64,000 nt of DNA, taken from assembly GCA_016718155.1 (NCBI GenBank), contig JADKEH010000007.1, forward strand, positions 124,001 to 188,000. The letters run 5' to 3'. Source of the DNA: Candidatus Rhodoferax randersensis (GTDB lineage: Bacteria; Pseudomonadota; Gammaproteobacteria; Burkholderiales; Burkholderiaceae_C). Below, piece after piece: positions 55,908 to 64,000 of this stretch; the stretch's first letter is position 1, and each line of letters opens with the position of its first letter. Under the pieces are notes generated by a model, which made no database searches, was not told where the DNA came from, and was given only the letters and a program-made list of their open reading frames with translations. Made by a program: the position numbers and the translations under genes.

Positions 55908-57089
55908 ATGGCAAGACGAATTGTGATCGCGGGCGGGGGGATTGGCGGCTTGGCGGCCGCACTGGCCTGTACGCGCGCGGGTTGGGGTGTGCGCCTGCTG
56001 GAGCGGGCGCCGGCGTTTGCCGAGGTGGGGGCGGGCATTCAGCTTGGTCCCAACGTCGTGCGTATTCTGCACGGCTGGGGTTTAAGCGCGGCGCTGGCGG
56101 GGGTGGCGGCTTTCCCGGAGCGCCTGCAGGTCAAAAATGCGGTGTCGGGCCTGATTCTGGCCGAGTTGCCCTTGGGCCAGCGCACGTTGCTGCGCTACGG
56201 CGCGCCCTACGCCACGGTACACCGGGCCGATCTGCAGAGTTTGTTGTTGGCGGCAGTGTGCCAGCGCGAGGATGTCGATTTGCGCGTCAGCAGTGAAGTC
56301 TTGAACTTCACCGAGACTGCCACGGCGGTTTCGGTCACGACCTGCGCGGGCGCCTGCGTGGACGGCAATGCATTGATCGGCGCAGATGGCCTATGGAGCC
56401 GCGTGCGCCACCAACTGCTGGGCGACGGCGCGCCACGCGTGACCGGCCATTTGGCTTACCGAGCCCTGTTGCGGCAAAGTAGCCTGCCTGTGCGTCTGCG
56501 CAGCATGCAGGTCACGGCCTGGCTCGGCCCCAAGCTGCACCTGGTGCAGTACCCGGTGCGTGGGGGCGAATGGCTCAATGTGGTGGGCATTGTGCAGGGT
56601 CAGGCCCCGCTTGACCTGCAGAGTTGGGACCACGGTACCAATGCCGCCGATCTGCGTGCCGCCGTTGCTGACATGTGCCCTGCGCTGACCGCCTTGGTCG
56701 AGGCGATTCCGCAGTGGCGCCTGTGGGCCTTGTGCGATCGCCCGCCGATGGCAGGCGCCCAGCAGCAGGCGCAGGGCCTGGTGGGCCTGTTGGGCGACGC
56801 GGCGCACCCGATGCGGCCCTATCTGGCACAAGGCGCGGGCATGGCGATTGAAGATGCAGCGGAGCTGGGCCGCGCCCTGGGTGAGTCTGGTGATGCGCCG
56901 GGCAAAGTCGCTCAGGCGCTGGGCCACTACGCTGGCGCGCGTTGGCAGCGCAACGCCCGGGTGCAGGCGCGCTCGATCCGCAACGGCGAGATATTCCACG
57001 CCAGCGGCCCGGTGCGTTGGGGGCGGGACTGGTCGTTGCGCCTGCTGGGCGCGCGTCTGCTCGACCTGCCTTGGCTGTATGGCGCGTGA
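55908..57089 (+). CDS. FAD-dependent aromatic monooxygenase (group A)
   Basis: A 393-residue single-component flavin hydroxylase. The FAD motif is VIAGGGIGGLAAALAC (5-20), ERAPAFAEVGAGIQLGPN near 32-49 is the salicylate/3-hydroxybenzoate hydroxylase-like segment, and LLGDAAHPMRPYLAQGAGMAIEDAAEL near 295-322 is the second FAD region. Such enzymes add one O to a phenolic or aminophenolic acid. It is convergent with the kyn operon, so a kynurenine or anthranilate derivative might be the substrate, but sequence type points rather to salicylate or 3-hydroxybenzoate. This is not decided. Confidence 0.8.
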   Translation: MARRIVIAGGGIGGLAAALACTRAGWGVRLLERAPAFAEVGAGIQLGPNVVRILHGWGLSAALAGVAAFPERLQVKNAVSGLILAELPLGQRTLLRYGAPYATVHRADLQSLLLAAVCQREDVDLRVSSEVLNFTETATAVSVTTCAGACVDGNALIGADGLWSRVRHQLLGDGAPRVTGHLAYRALLRQSSLPVRLRSMQVTAWLGPKLHLVQYPVRGGEWLNVVGIVQGQAPLDLQSWDHGTNAADLRAAVADMCPALTALVEAIPQWRLWALCDRPPMAGAQQQAQGLVGLLGDAAHPMRPYLAQGAGMAIEDAAELGRALGESGDAPGKVAQALGHYAGARWQRNARVQARSIRNGEIFHASGPVRWGRDWSLRLLGARLLDLPWLYGA

Positions 57090-57132
57090 GGCGTGCCGCA
57101 GCGCTCCCAGGTTCGCTGCCGCGGGCTACGCG

Positions 57133-58017
57133 TTACAGGGACGTTCGCAGCGTCCAGATTTCCGGAAACAGCACCACGTCGAGCATCTTGCGCAGGTAGC
57201 TCACGCCACCCGTACCGCCGGTGCCGCGCTTGAAACCAATGACCCGCTCGACCGTGGTGACGTGGCGAAAGCGCCAGAGGCGAAATGCGTCTTCCAGGTC
57301 GGTCAACTCCTCGCCCAACTGGTACAGGTCCCAGTGCTGCTTGGGGTTGCGGTAGACCTGTAGCCAGGCTTGCTCGACCTCCGCGCTGGCCGGGTAGGGC
57401 TGGGTCCAGTCGCGCGCGGTGTGGGAGCTTGGCACCGCCAGGCCCCGGCGGGCCAGCAGGCGAAGTGCCTCGTCGTACAGCGACGGCGCTTGATAAGCGC
57501 TTTGCACCTGCGCCAGCAAATCGGCGCGGTGCGCGTGCGGTTGGAGCATGGCGGCGTTCTTGTTTCCCAAAGCGAACTCGATACATCGGTATTGGTGACT
57601 CTGAAAGCCGCTCGAGCTGGCCAGATGCGGGCGTATCGCGCTGTATTCCGGGGGTGTCATGGTGGCCAGCACATCCCAGGCGTGCACCAATTGCTCCATG
57701 ATCCGGCTCACCCGCGCCAGCATCTTGAAGGCGGTGCCGAGCTCGTCTTGGGCGACGTTGGCAATCGCGGCGCGCAGTTCATGCAGCATCAGCTTCATCC
57801 AGAGTTCGCTGGTCTGGTGTTGCACGATGAATAACATCTCATCGTGCATGCTGGAGCGCGGGTGCTGGGCGCCCAAGATGGCGTCCAGGTGCAGGTAGTC
57901 GCCATAGCTCATGGACTGGCTGAAGTCGAGTTGCGCGCCTTCTTCAATCACGATGCGCTCCGGGGCAGCCGATGCCCCGGACTGGTTTTCGGCAGGTTTG
58001 GCGTGATGGGGGCACAT
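57133..58017 (-). CDS. kynA: tryptophan 2,3-dioxygenase KynA
   Basis: A 294-residue heme enzyme for the first step of tryptophan breakdown to N-formylkynurenine. MSYGDYLHLDAIL and FIVQHQTSELW (63-73, with the substrate-side histidine H67) are the family motifs, and the C-terminal RFKRGTGGTGGVSYL binds the substrate. The ATG at 58017 is chosen because it is just past the kynU stop; the longer frame overlaps kynU. It is the third gene of kynB-kynU-kynA on the minus strand. The frame is intact. Confidence 0.93.
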   Translation of the reverse strand: MCPHHAKPAENQSGASAAPERIVIEEGAQLDFSQSMSYGDYLHLDAILGAQHPRSSMHDEMLFIVQHQTSELWMKLMLHELRAAIANVAQDELGTAFKMLARVSRIMEQLVHAWDVLATMTPPEYSAIRPHLASSSGFQSHQYRCIEFALGNKNAAMLQPHAHRADLLAQVQSAYQAPSLYDEALRLLARRGLAVPSSHTARDWTQPYPASAEVEQAWLQVYRNPKQHWDLYQLGEELTDLEDAFRLWRFRHVTTVERVIGFKRGTGGTGGVSYLRKMLDVVLFPEIWTLRTSL

Positions 58018-58019
58018 GG

Positions 58020-59315
58020 TCAGGTCACCGATTGCTGTTGGTTGAATTGAGGGGCCTGCCATTCACTGGTCTGCAGAACTTGCCGAAGCTGTTCGACCGC
58101 GTTCCAGACGTCGGCATAGCGGGTGTAGAGCGGCGTGAAGCCAAAGCGCAGGATGTCTGGCTGCTCGCCGTCGCCGGCCCGAAAGTCGCCAATCACGCCG
58201 CGCGCAATCAAGGCTTGAATCATCGCGTAGGCCCCTGAAGTGCCGGATGGCTCTGCCGAGTGCGCTCGGGCCAGGCAGACTTGTGAGCCGCGCCGCCCGC
58301 GCTCGCGGGGCGTGGCAAGCGTCAGGCCGTGGCCAGCGCAGCGGCTTTCCACCAGTTCAATGAAGAGGTCGCTCAGGGTCAGTGATTTGGCGCGCAGCGC
58401 TGCCATACCCCCGATCGCTTCGGCCGCCAGCACGCTGTCCACGCCGCATTCCAGGGCTGCCATGCTGATCATGGGCTGGGTGCCGCACAGGTAGCGGCCG
58501 ATGCCTGGTGCGGGCTGGTAGTCGGGTGTGAACGCAAACGGCGCGGCATGCCCCCACCAGCCCGACAGTGGTTGCCAGAAGCGGTCTGCATGCCGCGGGT
58601 TGACCCAGACGAAGGCGGGCGCGCCGGGGCCACCATTGAGGTATTTGTAGCCGCAGCCGATGGCAAAGTCAGCCCGTGCAGTGGTCAGATCGACCGGCAC
58701 GGCGCCCGCACTGTGCGCCAGGTCCCAGACCGTCAACACGCCTGCCGCGTGGGCGGCGGCGGTGAGGGCTGCCATGTCGTGCATGGCGCCGGTGCGGTAG
58801 TTCACATGGGTGAGCATCAGCACGGCAACCTCCGGGGTCAGTGCCGCGGCAATGCCATCGGGCTCCACCAACTGCAGCTCGCAACCGCGCTCCTTGCACA
58901 TGCCTTGCGCAATATAGAGGTCGGTCGGAAAGTTGCTGCGCTCGCTCACTATCTTGTGGCGCTGCGGGGCATCTTGCTGTGCCAAGGTGAACGCCGCACT
59001 GAGTACTTTGTACAAGTTGACCGAGGTGCTGTCGGTGGCCACCACTTCACCGGGGCCGGCGCCGATCAGGCGCGCGATCTTGTTGCCCAGACGCTGTGGC
59101 GCTTCGAACCAGCCGGCGCTGTTCCACGATCGGATCAGCCCTTCGCCCCACTCCTTGGTGACCACCTCGGCCACGCGCGCGGCAGCGGTCCTGGGTAGCA
59201 CGCCCAGTGAATTGCCGTCCAGGTAGATCACCCCCGCCGGCAAATGGAACTGGTCGCGCAGACTTCGCAAGGGGTCTTGCGCATCAAATTGTTGGCAATT
59301 CCGCAGTGTCGTCAT
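58020..59315 (-). CDS. kynU: kynureninase KynU
   Basis: A 431-residue PLP enzyme that cleaves kynurenine to anthranilate and alanine. The Schiff-base lysine is K224 in GCGYKYLNGGPGAPAF, and DLAHSAGAVPVDL (198-210) binds the cofactor. The start overlaps the kynB stop by 4 bp (ATGA). kynA starts 3 bp after its end. Together the three genes give anthranilate, which could feed aromatic CoA routes or tryptophan resynthesis. Confidence 0.93.
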   Translation of the reverse strand: MTTLRNCQQFDAQDPLRSLRDQFHLPAGVIYLDGNSLGVLPRTAAARVAEVVTKEWGEGLIRSWNSAGWFEAPQRLGNKIARLIGAGPGEVVATDSTSVNLYKVLSAAFTLAQQDAPQRHKIVSERSNFPTDLYIAQGMCKERGCELQLVEPDGIAAALTPEVAVLMLTHVNYRTGAMHDMAALTAAAHAAGVLTVWDLAHSAGAVPVDLTTARADFAIGCGYKYLNGGPGAPAFVWVNPRHADRFWQPLSGWWGHAAPFAFTPDYQPAPGIGRYLCGTQPMISMAALECGVDSVLAAEAIGGMAALRAKSLTLSDLFIELVESRCAGHGLTLATPRERGRRGSQVCLARAHSAEPSGTSGAYAMIQALIARGVIGDFRAGDGEQPDILRFGFTPLYTRYADVWNAVEQLRQVLQTSEWQAPQFNQQQSVT

Positions 59316-59938
59316 AGGGCTCTCAATATCGCGCGAACCGGCGAAGCGTCGGCCTGGGTGAGCTTCAGGGGCAGGGCGATCAGTTCGTAGTCGCCTTCGG
59401 GGACCTCGTCGAGCAGCAGGTTTTCCAGCACGCGCAGATTGCGTTGCCGCACCACCTGATGGCTGGGCAGGGTCTTGCTGCTGGCGGGGTCGATGCTGGC
59501 GGTGTCGATGCCGATCAAGGTCACGCCCAGGTCAGCCAGCCGCGCAATGGTCTGCGGGGCGAATGCCGCGAGGTCGGGGTCCCATCGGTCTTGCGGCATG
59601 CGCTGGTAGGTTCGCACCAGGACGCGTTCGGGCAGCTTGTTCGTGGCGTGGGCGATGTCCGACCAGGTCACCAAGGGATGACAGCCAATGCAGTGGATAA
59701 CCCGGCATGGCCCGAGGTAAGGGGTGAGGTCGAGGCTGCCGACGGCCGCACCCTGCGGGTCGTAGTGCAGCGGTGCGTCGGCATGGGCGCCGACGTGCGG
59801 TGACAGGGTCAGCGCACTGACGTTGACCGGGCAATCCGCCGACAGGGTTGCCGACCAACGTTGCTGGTACGGCGTGTCACCCGGAAAGACGAGCGAATGC
59901 GCGTTGACGGAAGGTGAAATGTCCCAGATCTTTTTCAT
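59312..59938 (-). CDS. kynB: kynurenine formamidase KynB
   Basis: A 208-residue metal-dependent cyclase-fold amidase that hydrolyses N-formylkynurenine to kynurenine and formate. The metal motif HVGAHADAPLH gives H48, H52, D54 and H58. The length is typical. It is the first gene of the kynBUA operon. A palindromic site TGTCGG-N6-CCGACA lies 37-54 bp upstream and may be the operator; in pseudomonads an Lrp-type KynR controls this pathway, but no kynR is in the window. Confidence 0.93.
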   Translation of the reverse strand: MKKIWDISPSVNAHSLVFPGDTPYQQRWSATLSADCPVNVSALTLSPHVGAHADAPLHYDPQGAAVGSLDLTPYLGPCRVIHCIGCHPLVTWSDIAHATNKLPERVLVRTYQRMPQDRWDPDLAAFAPQTIARLADLGVTLIGIDTASIDPASSKTLPSHQVVRQRNLRVLENLLLDEVPEGDYELIALPLKLTQADASPVRAILRAL

Positions 59939-59974
59939 GAGGGTGTGACGGTATCACTCCCTCGAAAACCCTGG

Positions 59975-59992
59975 TGTCGGTAATACCCGACA
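59975..59992 (-). promoter_or_regulatory. kynB: palindromic operator candidate upstream of kynB
   Basis: Perfect 6-bp arms TGTCGG and CCGACA are separated by 6 bp, located 37 bp upstream of the kynB ATG. A TTGACC hexamer follows upstream on the minus strand (near 59994-59999), which could be a -35 box overlapping the site edge. It is a plausible repressor or activator target for the kyn operon. Confidence 0.45.
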
Positions 59993-60075
59993 GCGGTCAA
60001 AAATACATTAAACCTAAACTATTCAGCAGGCGCCGCAGCTCAGACAGGGATGCCTCGCCTGCGCCACCGGATGGT

Positions 60076-61041
60076 TCAGGCCAGCCTGCCCAGCAGCAGG
60101 TACTCCATCAGCGCTTTTTGGGCATGCATGCGGTTCTCGGCCTCATCCCACACCACCGACTGGGGTCCATCGATCACCTCGGCCTGGACTTCCTCGCCCC
60201 GATGGGCCGGCAGGCAGTGCATGAACAGGGCGTCCGGCTTGGCTGCCTTCATCATGGCCGCGTCCACGCACCAGTCGGCAAAGGCGGCCTTGCGTGCCTC
60301 GTTCTCGGCCTCGAAGCCCATGCTGGTCCAGACATCGGTGGTGACCAGGTCGGCACCGGCGCAGGCTTGCATCGGGTCGGCGAACACCTGGTAGCTGTCG
60401 CTGGACCGGACACCCGCCACGGCCTGATCGACCTCGTAGCCACCGGGGGTGCTGACGTGGACCTTGAAGCCCAGAATATCGGCCGCCTGCAGCCAGGTGT
60501 TGGCCATGTTGTTGCCGTCGCCGACCCAGGCCACCGTCTTGCCTTGAATGGCGCCACGGTGCTCGATGTAGGTAAAGATGTCGGCCAGGATCTGACAGGG
60601 GTGGAACTCATTGGTCAGACCGTTGATGACCGGCACGCGTGAGTGCGCCGCGAAGCGCTCGATCTTGGTCTGCTCGAAGGTGCGGATCATCACCAAGTCC
60701 ACCATGCGGCTAATCACCTTGGCGCTGTCTTCTATTGGTTCGGCGCGGCCCAACTGGCTGTCGCCCGTGGTCAGATGCACCACGCTGCCGCCCATCTGGT
60801 ACATGCCGGCCTCGAAGCTGACGCGGGTGCGGGTCGAGGCTTTCTCGAAGATCATGGCCAGGGTGCGATCCACCAGGGGCTGGTGGCGCACGAAGGTCTT
60901 GAACTTGTGTTTGATGAAGGCAGCGCGCTGTAGCACATAGTGGTATTCGTCGGCGCTGAAGTCGGCGAACTGCAGGTAGTGCCGAACCGGCGGCGCACCC
61001 TGCGGCAGCGTGCTGGGGATACCGGCGTGCAGCGAACTCAT
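60076..61041 (-). CDS. argF: ornithine carbamoyltransferase ArgF
   Basis: A 321-residue transferase making citrulline from ornithine and carbamoyl phosphate. STRTR (69-73) binds carbamoyl phosphate, HPCQ (147-150) is near the active site and HCLPAHR (275-281) binds ornithine. GAAGGA lies 6 bp before the ATG at 61041, which overlaps the argD stop (ATGA). A frame 12 codons longer is rejected as it lies inside argD. It is the second gene of argD-argF. Confidence 0.95.
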   Translation of the reverse strand: MSSLHAGIPSTLPQGAPPVRHYLQFADFSADEYHYVLQRAAFIKHKFKTFVRHQPLVDRTLAMIFEKASTRTRVSFEAGMYQMGGSVVHLTTGDSQLGRAEPIEDSAKVISRMVDLVMIRTFEQTKIERFAAHSRVPVINGLTNEFHPCQILADIFTYIEHRGAIQGKTVAWVGDGNNMANTWLQAADILGFKVHVSTPGGYEVDQAVAGVRSSDSYQVFADPMQACAGADLVTTDVWTSMGFEAENEARKAAFADWCVDAAMMKAAKPDALFMHCLPAHRGEEVQAEVIDGPQSVVWDEAENRMHAQKALMEYLLLGRLA

Positions 61042-62261
61042 GCGTGTTCCTTCAGAAAAATAGAAATCAACGGACACAGTAGGGCGACGATCTGGTCGGC
61101 CTCAGCCTCGCTCAGAATCAGTGGGGGCACCAAGCGCACCACGCTGTCGGCGGTGACGCTGATCAGCAGGCCGTTGTCGGCGCACTGCTGCACCAGGGCG
61201 GCGCAGGGCTTGGCCAGGTCGATCCCGAGCATCAGGCCTTGGCCACGAATCTCCTTGACTTGTCCGCTGGCCAGTTCGGTGCTGAGTTCACGCTTGAGCG
61301 CGTTGGCCAGGTGCGCGCCCACCTTGGTGGCGTTGGCGAGCAGGCCATCTTCTTCCATGATGCGGATGGTCTCCACACCGGCGCGCATGGCCAGCGGATT
61401 GCCGCCAAACGTGGTGCCATGATTGCCGGGTGCAAAGATCCCCGCCGCCTTGGGGCCCGCCACCACGGCGCCCACCGGCACGCCGGAGCCCAGGCCTTTG
61501 GCCAACGGCATCACATCGGGTTTGATGTCGGCCCACTGGTGGGCGAACCACTTGCCGGTGCGACCCATGCCGCATTGCACTTCATCAATCATGAGCAGCC
61601 AGTCCTTGGCATCACACAGTTGGCGCACGTCTTTGAGGTAGTCCATGTGCATGGGGTTGACGCCACCTTCGCCCTGGATCGCCTCGAAGAAGACGGCCAC
61701 CACATTCGGATTGCCTTCAGTTGCCTGTTTGAGGGCCTGGATGTTGTTGATCGGCACCCGGATGAAGCCTTCCACCAGCGGGCCGAAGCCAGCCTGGACC
61801 TTCACGTTGCCGGTGGCGCTCAGGGTGGCAATGCTGCGGCCGTGAAAAGCCTTCTCGTAGACCACGATTTCTGGGCGCTCAATACCCTTGTCGTGACCGA
61901 ACTTGCGTGCCAGCTTCAGTGCCGCTTCGTTGGCTTCGAGCCCGGTGGAGCAGAAGAACACGTTGGTCAGGCCTGACAGCTCCACCAGCTTTTTGGCCAG
62001 CACTTCCTGATTGGGCACGTGGTAGTAGTTGGAGCTGTGGATCAGCTTGCCGATCTGGTCCTGTAGAGCAGGCACCAGTTTGGGGTGGTTGTGGCCCAGT
62101 GTGTTGACGGCAATGCCGCCCAGCGCATCCAGGTAGCACTTGCCGTTGACATCCCAGACTCGACAGCCTTGTCCATGCGACAGCGCAATCGGCACGCGTC
62201 CGTAGGTGTTCATGACGTGCGGCGAGGCGGCTTCGATGAATTGGGGTGCTGCGGCATTCAT
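61038..62261 (-). CDS. argD: acetylornithine transaminase ArgD
   Basis: A 407-residue class III PLP aminotransferase of arginine synthesis (also succinyldiaminopimelate in many bacteria). Motifs: FFCSTGLEANEAALKLARK, LMIDEVQCGMGRTG (cofactor aspartate) and PLAKGLGSGVPVGA with the Schiff-base lysine. The ATG at 62261 is preferred to a TTG three codons before. It is coupled to argF by a 4-bp overlap. Confidence 0.94.
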   Translation of the reverse strand: MNAAAPQFIEAASPHVMNTYGRVPIALSHGQGCRVWDVNGKCYLDALGGIAVNTLGHNHPKLVPALQDQIGKLIHSSNYYHVPNQEVLAKKLVELSGLTNVFFCSTGLEANEAALKLARKFGHDKGIERPEIVVYEKAFHGRSIATLSATGNVKVQAGFGPLVEGFIRVPINNIQALKQATEGNPNVVAVFFEAIQGEGGVNPMHMDYLKDVRQLCDAKDWLLMIDEVQCGMGRTGKWFAHQWADIKPDVMPLAKGLGSGVPVGAVVAGPKAAGIFAPGNHGTTFGGNPLAMRAGVETIRIMEEDGLLANATKVGAHLANALKRELSTELASGQVKEIRGQGLMLGIDLAKPCAALVQQCADNGLLISVTADSVVRLVPPLILSEAEADQIVALLCPLISIFLKEHA

Positions 62262-62412
62262 GATTTTCAAGCTCCAGAGGGGTCACCAAAACGAAGCGGC
62301 CCGTTCAATGGCGGGCCGTTGAAGCAGCATTCTAGGCGGTGCGCCCGGCGGGTTTCATGACAATGCGGTATCACTGCAATGCCGACGCACAGGTCTTCGG
62401 GGGGTCTTGTAA

Positions 62413-62443
62413 GTCTTCTATAAGACATAAGATAGGATAGAAT
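62413..62443 (+). promoter_or_regulatory. GTCTT-N4-AAGAC palindrome and -10 box before the DUF3579 gene
   Basis: The 14-bp palindrome GTCTTCTATAAGAC (62413-62426) lies in an AT-rich patch, and TAGAAT (62438-62443) is a good -10. It resembles the GTCTTATATAAGAC-type sites placed before central-metabolism genes in betaproteobacteria and attributed to GntR-family regulators (from memory). No -35 at the right spacing was clear. Confidence 0.4.
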
Positions 62444-62496
62444 TGTTGTGCGTTGCAACAACGCCTTGACTTCCTACCCCCCCAAGCATTGCGCCG

Positions 62497-62808
62497 ATGG
62501 TTCCCAACTCCGCCAAAGAAGTCTTCATCCTGGGCTTGACCCAGGCCGGCAAGGCTTTTCGCCCCAGCGATTGGGCGGAGCGCCTGGCCGGTGTGATGAG
62601 CCAGTTTCGCCCGGGCGGGCCACAGCCGGGCAGCCATCTGGCCTACTCGCCGTGGTGTATACCGACCACCCTGGGCGGCATCAAGTGCGTGATCGTGCAC
62701 CGGGACCTGCATGACCATGACGTGATGGCCTGGGATTTTTGCCTGAACTTCGCCAAGGACAACGACTTGCAACTGCGGTTTGAAGCGCCGGGGTCCGTGG
62801 CGCAGTAG
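62497..62808 (+). CDS. DUF3579 domain protein
   Basis: A 103-residue protein of the betaproteobacterial family DUF3579. KEVFILGLTQAGKAFRPSDWAERLAGVMSQF and a C-terminal VMAWDFCLNFAKDNDLQ are the conserved blocks. The function is unknown. It is the usual neighbour of argD-argF and rpsT. It is divergent from argD and ends at a rho-independent terminator shared with rpsT. Confidence 0.85.
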   Translation: MVPNSAKEVFILGLTQAGKAFRPSDWAERLAGVMSQFRPGGPQPGSHLAYSPWCIPTTLGGIKCVIVHRDLHDHDVMAWDFCLNFAKDNDLQLRFEAPGSVAQ

Positions 62809-62839
62809 GTGCGGAGATTTGCTCAGTGGAGCGGGCAAC

Positions 62840-62867
62840 AAAAAAGCCGTCTTGCGACGGCTTTTTT
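62840..62867. terminator. rho-independent terminator, bidirectional
   Basis: The 12-bp arms AAAAAAGCCGTC and GACGGCTTTTTT pair around a TTGC loop. T-runs are present on both strands, so it can stop the DUF3579 transcript and the rpsT transcript that converge here. Confidence 0.9.
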
Positions 62868-62994
62868 GCTTTGCTGGCAGCGCACCCGTTACAAACGGCA
62901 GATGCTTGATCGATTGAGGACAGAGCTTGCTACGCTGCGCGTCGCTGCGGTCTGTCCCGCAATCAATCAGGTATCCGTGCGATTTGCCTGAAGA

Positions 62995-63294
62995 TCAGGC
63001 GGTGGTTGCCAAGGTTTTCACCTTGGTTGACAGACGGCTCTTGTCGCGAGCGGCCTTGTTCTTGTGGAAGATGCCCTTGTCCGCCACGGTGTCCACCACG
63101 GCTTGCATCTTGCCAAATGCCTCGGTGGCTTTGACCTTGTCACCAGCGGCAACGGCTTTTTCCACGTTCTTCACGGCGGTGCGGTACTTCGAGCGCAGCG
63201 AGGTGTTGGCGGCGTTGATCTTGACGTCCTGACGGACGCGCTTGCGGCCCGACGCCAGGCGCGGGTTCTTTTTCTTGGGTTTTCCAGATGCCAT
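62995..63294 (-). CDS. rpsT: 30S ribosomal protein S20
   Basis: A 99-residue ribosomal protein, basic throughout, with S20 signatures MASGKPKKKNPRLASGRKR at the start, SLRSKYRTAVKNVEKAV, and KGIFHKNKAARDKSRLSTKVK at the end. It binds 16S rRNA early in assembly. AGGAAC lies upstream of the ATG. S20 is often autoregulated by its own mRNA. The start is 115 bp from murJ in the opposite direction, the common betaproteobacterial layout. Confidence 0.97.
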   Translation of the reverse strand: MASGKPKKKNPRLASGRKRVRQDVKINAANTSLRSKYRTAVKNVEKAVAAGDKVKATEAFGKMQAVVDTVADKGIFHKNKAARDKSRLSTKVKTLATTA

Positions 63295-63409
63295 ATGAGT
63301 AGTTCCTTGTGTCTGAGGATGATGCCAGCAAAGCCCGCTATTGTATCAGGGTGTTCCCAGGCTGGCCCTGCGCGCGCCGCCGCCTGATTTGGGCGGCTAC
63401 ACTGGCGCG

Positions 63410-64000
63410 GTGAGTCTGTTCAAATCTGCCTATACGGTTTCCCTGTTGACGTTGGCTTCGCGCGTGACCGGCCTGGTGCGAGACCTGCTGATTGCCGCGA
63501 CCTTTGGGGCCGGCGCCATGACCGACGCCTACAACGTGGCGTTTCGCATCCCCAACATGTTTCGCCGCCTGTTTGCTGAAGGCGCCTTCAGTCAGGCCTT
63601 TGTTCCGACACTGGGTATCACGCGGGCTCAAGAGGGCGAGGAGGCCACCAAACTGTTGATCGACCGCGTCGCCACCGTGCTCGCCTGGGTCCTGGTGCTG
63701 ACCTGCGTCGTAGGTGTGCTGGCTGCGCCCCTGCTGGTGTGGGCGATGGCCAGTGGTTTGAAGCAGAACCCGCACAGCCTGGAGGCGGCGGTATTCATGA
63801 CCCGCTGGATGTTCCCCTACCTGGGGTTCATTTCGTTGGCGGGATTGTGTGGGGGTGTGCTCAATACCTGGCGGCGTTTTGCCTTGCCGGCGGCGGCGCC
63901 GGTGCTGCTTAACCTGGCCATGATCGGCGCGGCGTGGATCGGGGCACCATGGTTCGCCTCGCACGGGATCGAGCCAATCTATGCTCTGGGCGGCGGCGTC
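63410..64000 (+). CDS. murJ: lipid II flippase MurJ (cut by the window edge)
   Basis: The first 197 residues of MurJ (MviN), the inner-membrane flippase for lipid II. Family motifs: SLLTLASRVTGLVRDLLIAATFGAGAMTDAYNVAFRIPNMFRRLFAEGAFSQAFVP near residues 11-67, with the conserved acidic and arginine residues of the central cavity. The start is the GTG at 63410; a TACACT hexamer stands 6 bp before it and there is no Shine-Dalgarno sequence, which suggests a leaderless start. The frame is open to the end of the window. Confidence 0.93.
   Translation, partial: MSLFKSAYTVSLLTLASRVTGLVRDLLIAATFGAGAMTDAYNVAFRIPNMFRRLFAEGAFSQAFVPTLGITRAQEGEEATKLLIDRVATVLAWVLVLTCVVGVLAAPLLVWAMASGLKQNPHSLEAAVFMTRWMFPYLGFISLAGLCGGVLNTWRRFALPAAAPVLLNLAMIGAAWIGAPWFASHGIEPIYALGGGV

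Overview
The window looks like a chromosomal segment of a GC-rich betaproteobacterium of the order Burkholderiales, most likely a Comamonadaceae relative (Rhodoferax/Polaromonas type). This rests on gene content and order: rpsT beside murJ, a DUF3579 gene beside argD-argF, a lytic transglycosylase between parE and parC, tsaE-amiC, and a benzoyl-CoA epoxidase (box) cluster linked to a Liv-type ABC transporter. The taxonomic call is inference, because no 16S gene is present. No rRNA, tRNA, CRISPR array or phage was seen.

Layout. 0-5 kb: end of a NarL-type response regulator, an SDR dehydrogenase, a PlsC-like acyltransferase and a polar amino acid ABC importer (binding protein and two permeases, no ATPase). 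4.7-5.1 kb: a 431-bp MITE-like element with 17-bp terminal inverted repeats and a 10-bp target duplication. 5.2-5.9 kb: a TacT/TacA acetyltransferase toxin-antitoxin pair. 6-12.6 kb: a signalling cluster with a PAS-PAS-GGDEF protein, a TPR-GAF-GGDEF protein, a free bacteriohemerythrin and a hemerythrin-GGDEF fusion. 12.6-17.8 kb: MgtC-like protein, YgiQ radical SAM protein, PIN toxin with a small partner, CaiB-type CoA transferase. 18-24.4 kb: an accessory segment (SnoaL-like protein, truncated flavodoxin, nitroreductase, two alpha/beta hydrolases, small membrane protein, serine hydrolase) flanked by inverted copies of a repeat of about 177 bp.

24.6-36 kb: an aromatic catabolism locus. A complete livKHMGF transporter is divergent from boxC-boxB-boxA, followed by a nitronate-monooxygenase-like flavoenzyme. 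Benzoate-CoA ligase, the BoxD aldehyde dehydrogenase and the BoxR regulator are not in view. 36-47 kb: a membrane-bound diguanylate cyclase, an LhgO-like oxidoreductase and housekeeping genes (amiC, tsaE, queG, bamC, dapA), a CadR-like regulator, a methyltransferase, a 41-residue membrane peptide and an MFS transporter. 47-54.6 kb: parE, lytic transglycosylase, parC, a PilZ protein and a receiver-ankyrin protein. 54.6-55.5 kb: a PIN/Phd toxin-antitoxin pair with an operator-like palindrome. 55.9-60 kb: a flavin monooxygenase and the kynB-kynU-kynA tryptophan-to-anthranilate operon. 60-64 kb: argF, argD, DUF3579, rpsT and the start of murJ.

Cross-cutting points. (1) boxA, bamC and parE each carry a one-base-missing frameshift of the same sign. 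Since parE is normally essential, sequencing error is the likeliest cause for all three. (2) Perfect 29-bp hairpins of one dispersed repeat family sit inside the liv and box operons, with paired changes in both arms. (3) Several genes have a TACAAT-like hexamer 6-8 bp before the start codon, suggesting leaderless mRNAs. (4) The window is rich in c-di-GMP signalling: four GGDEF proteins and one PilZ protein.
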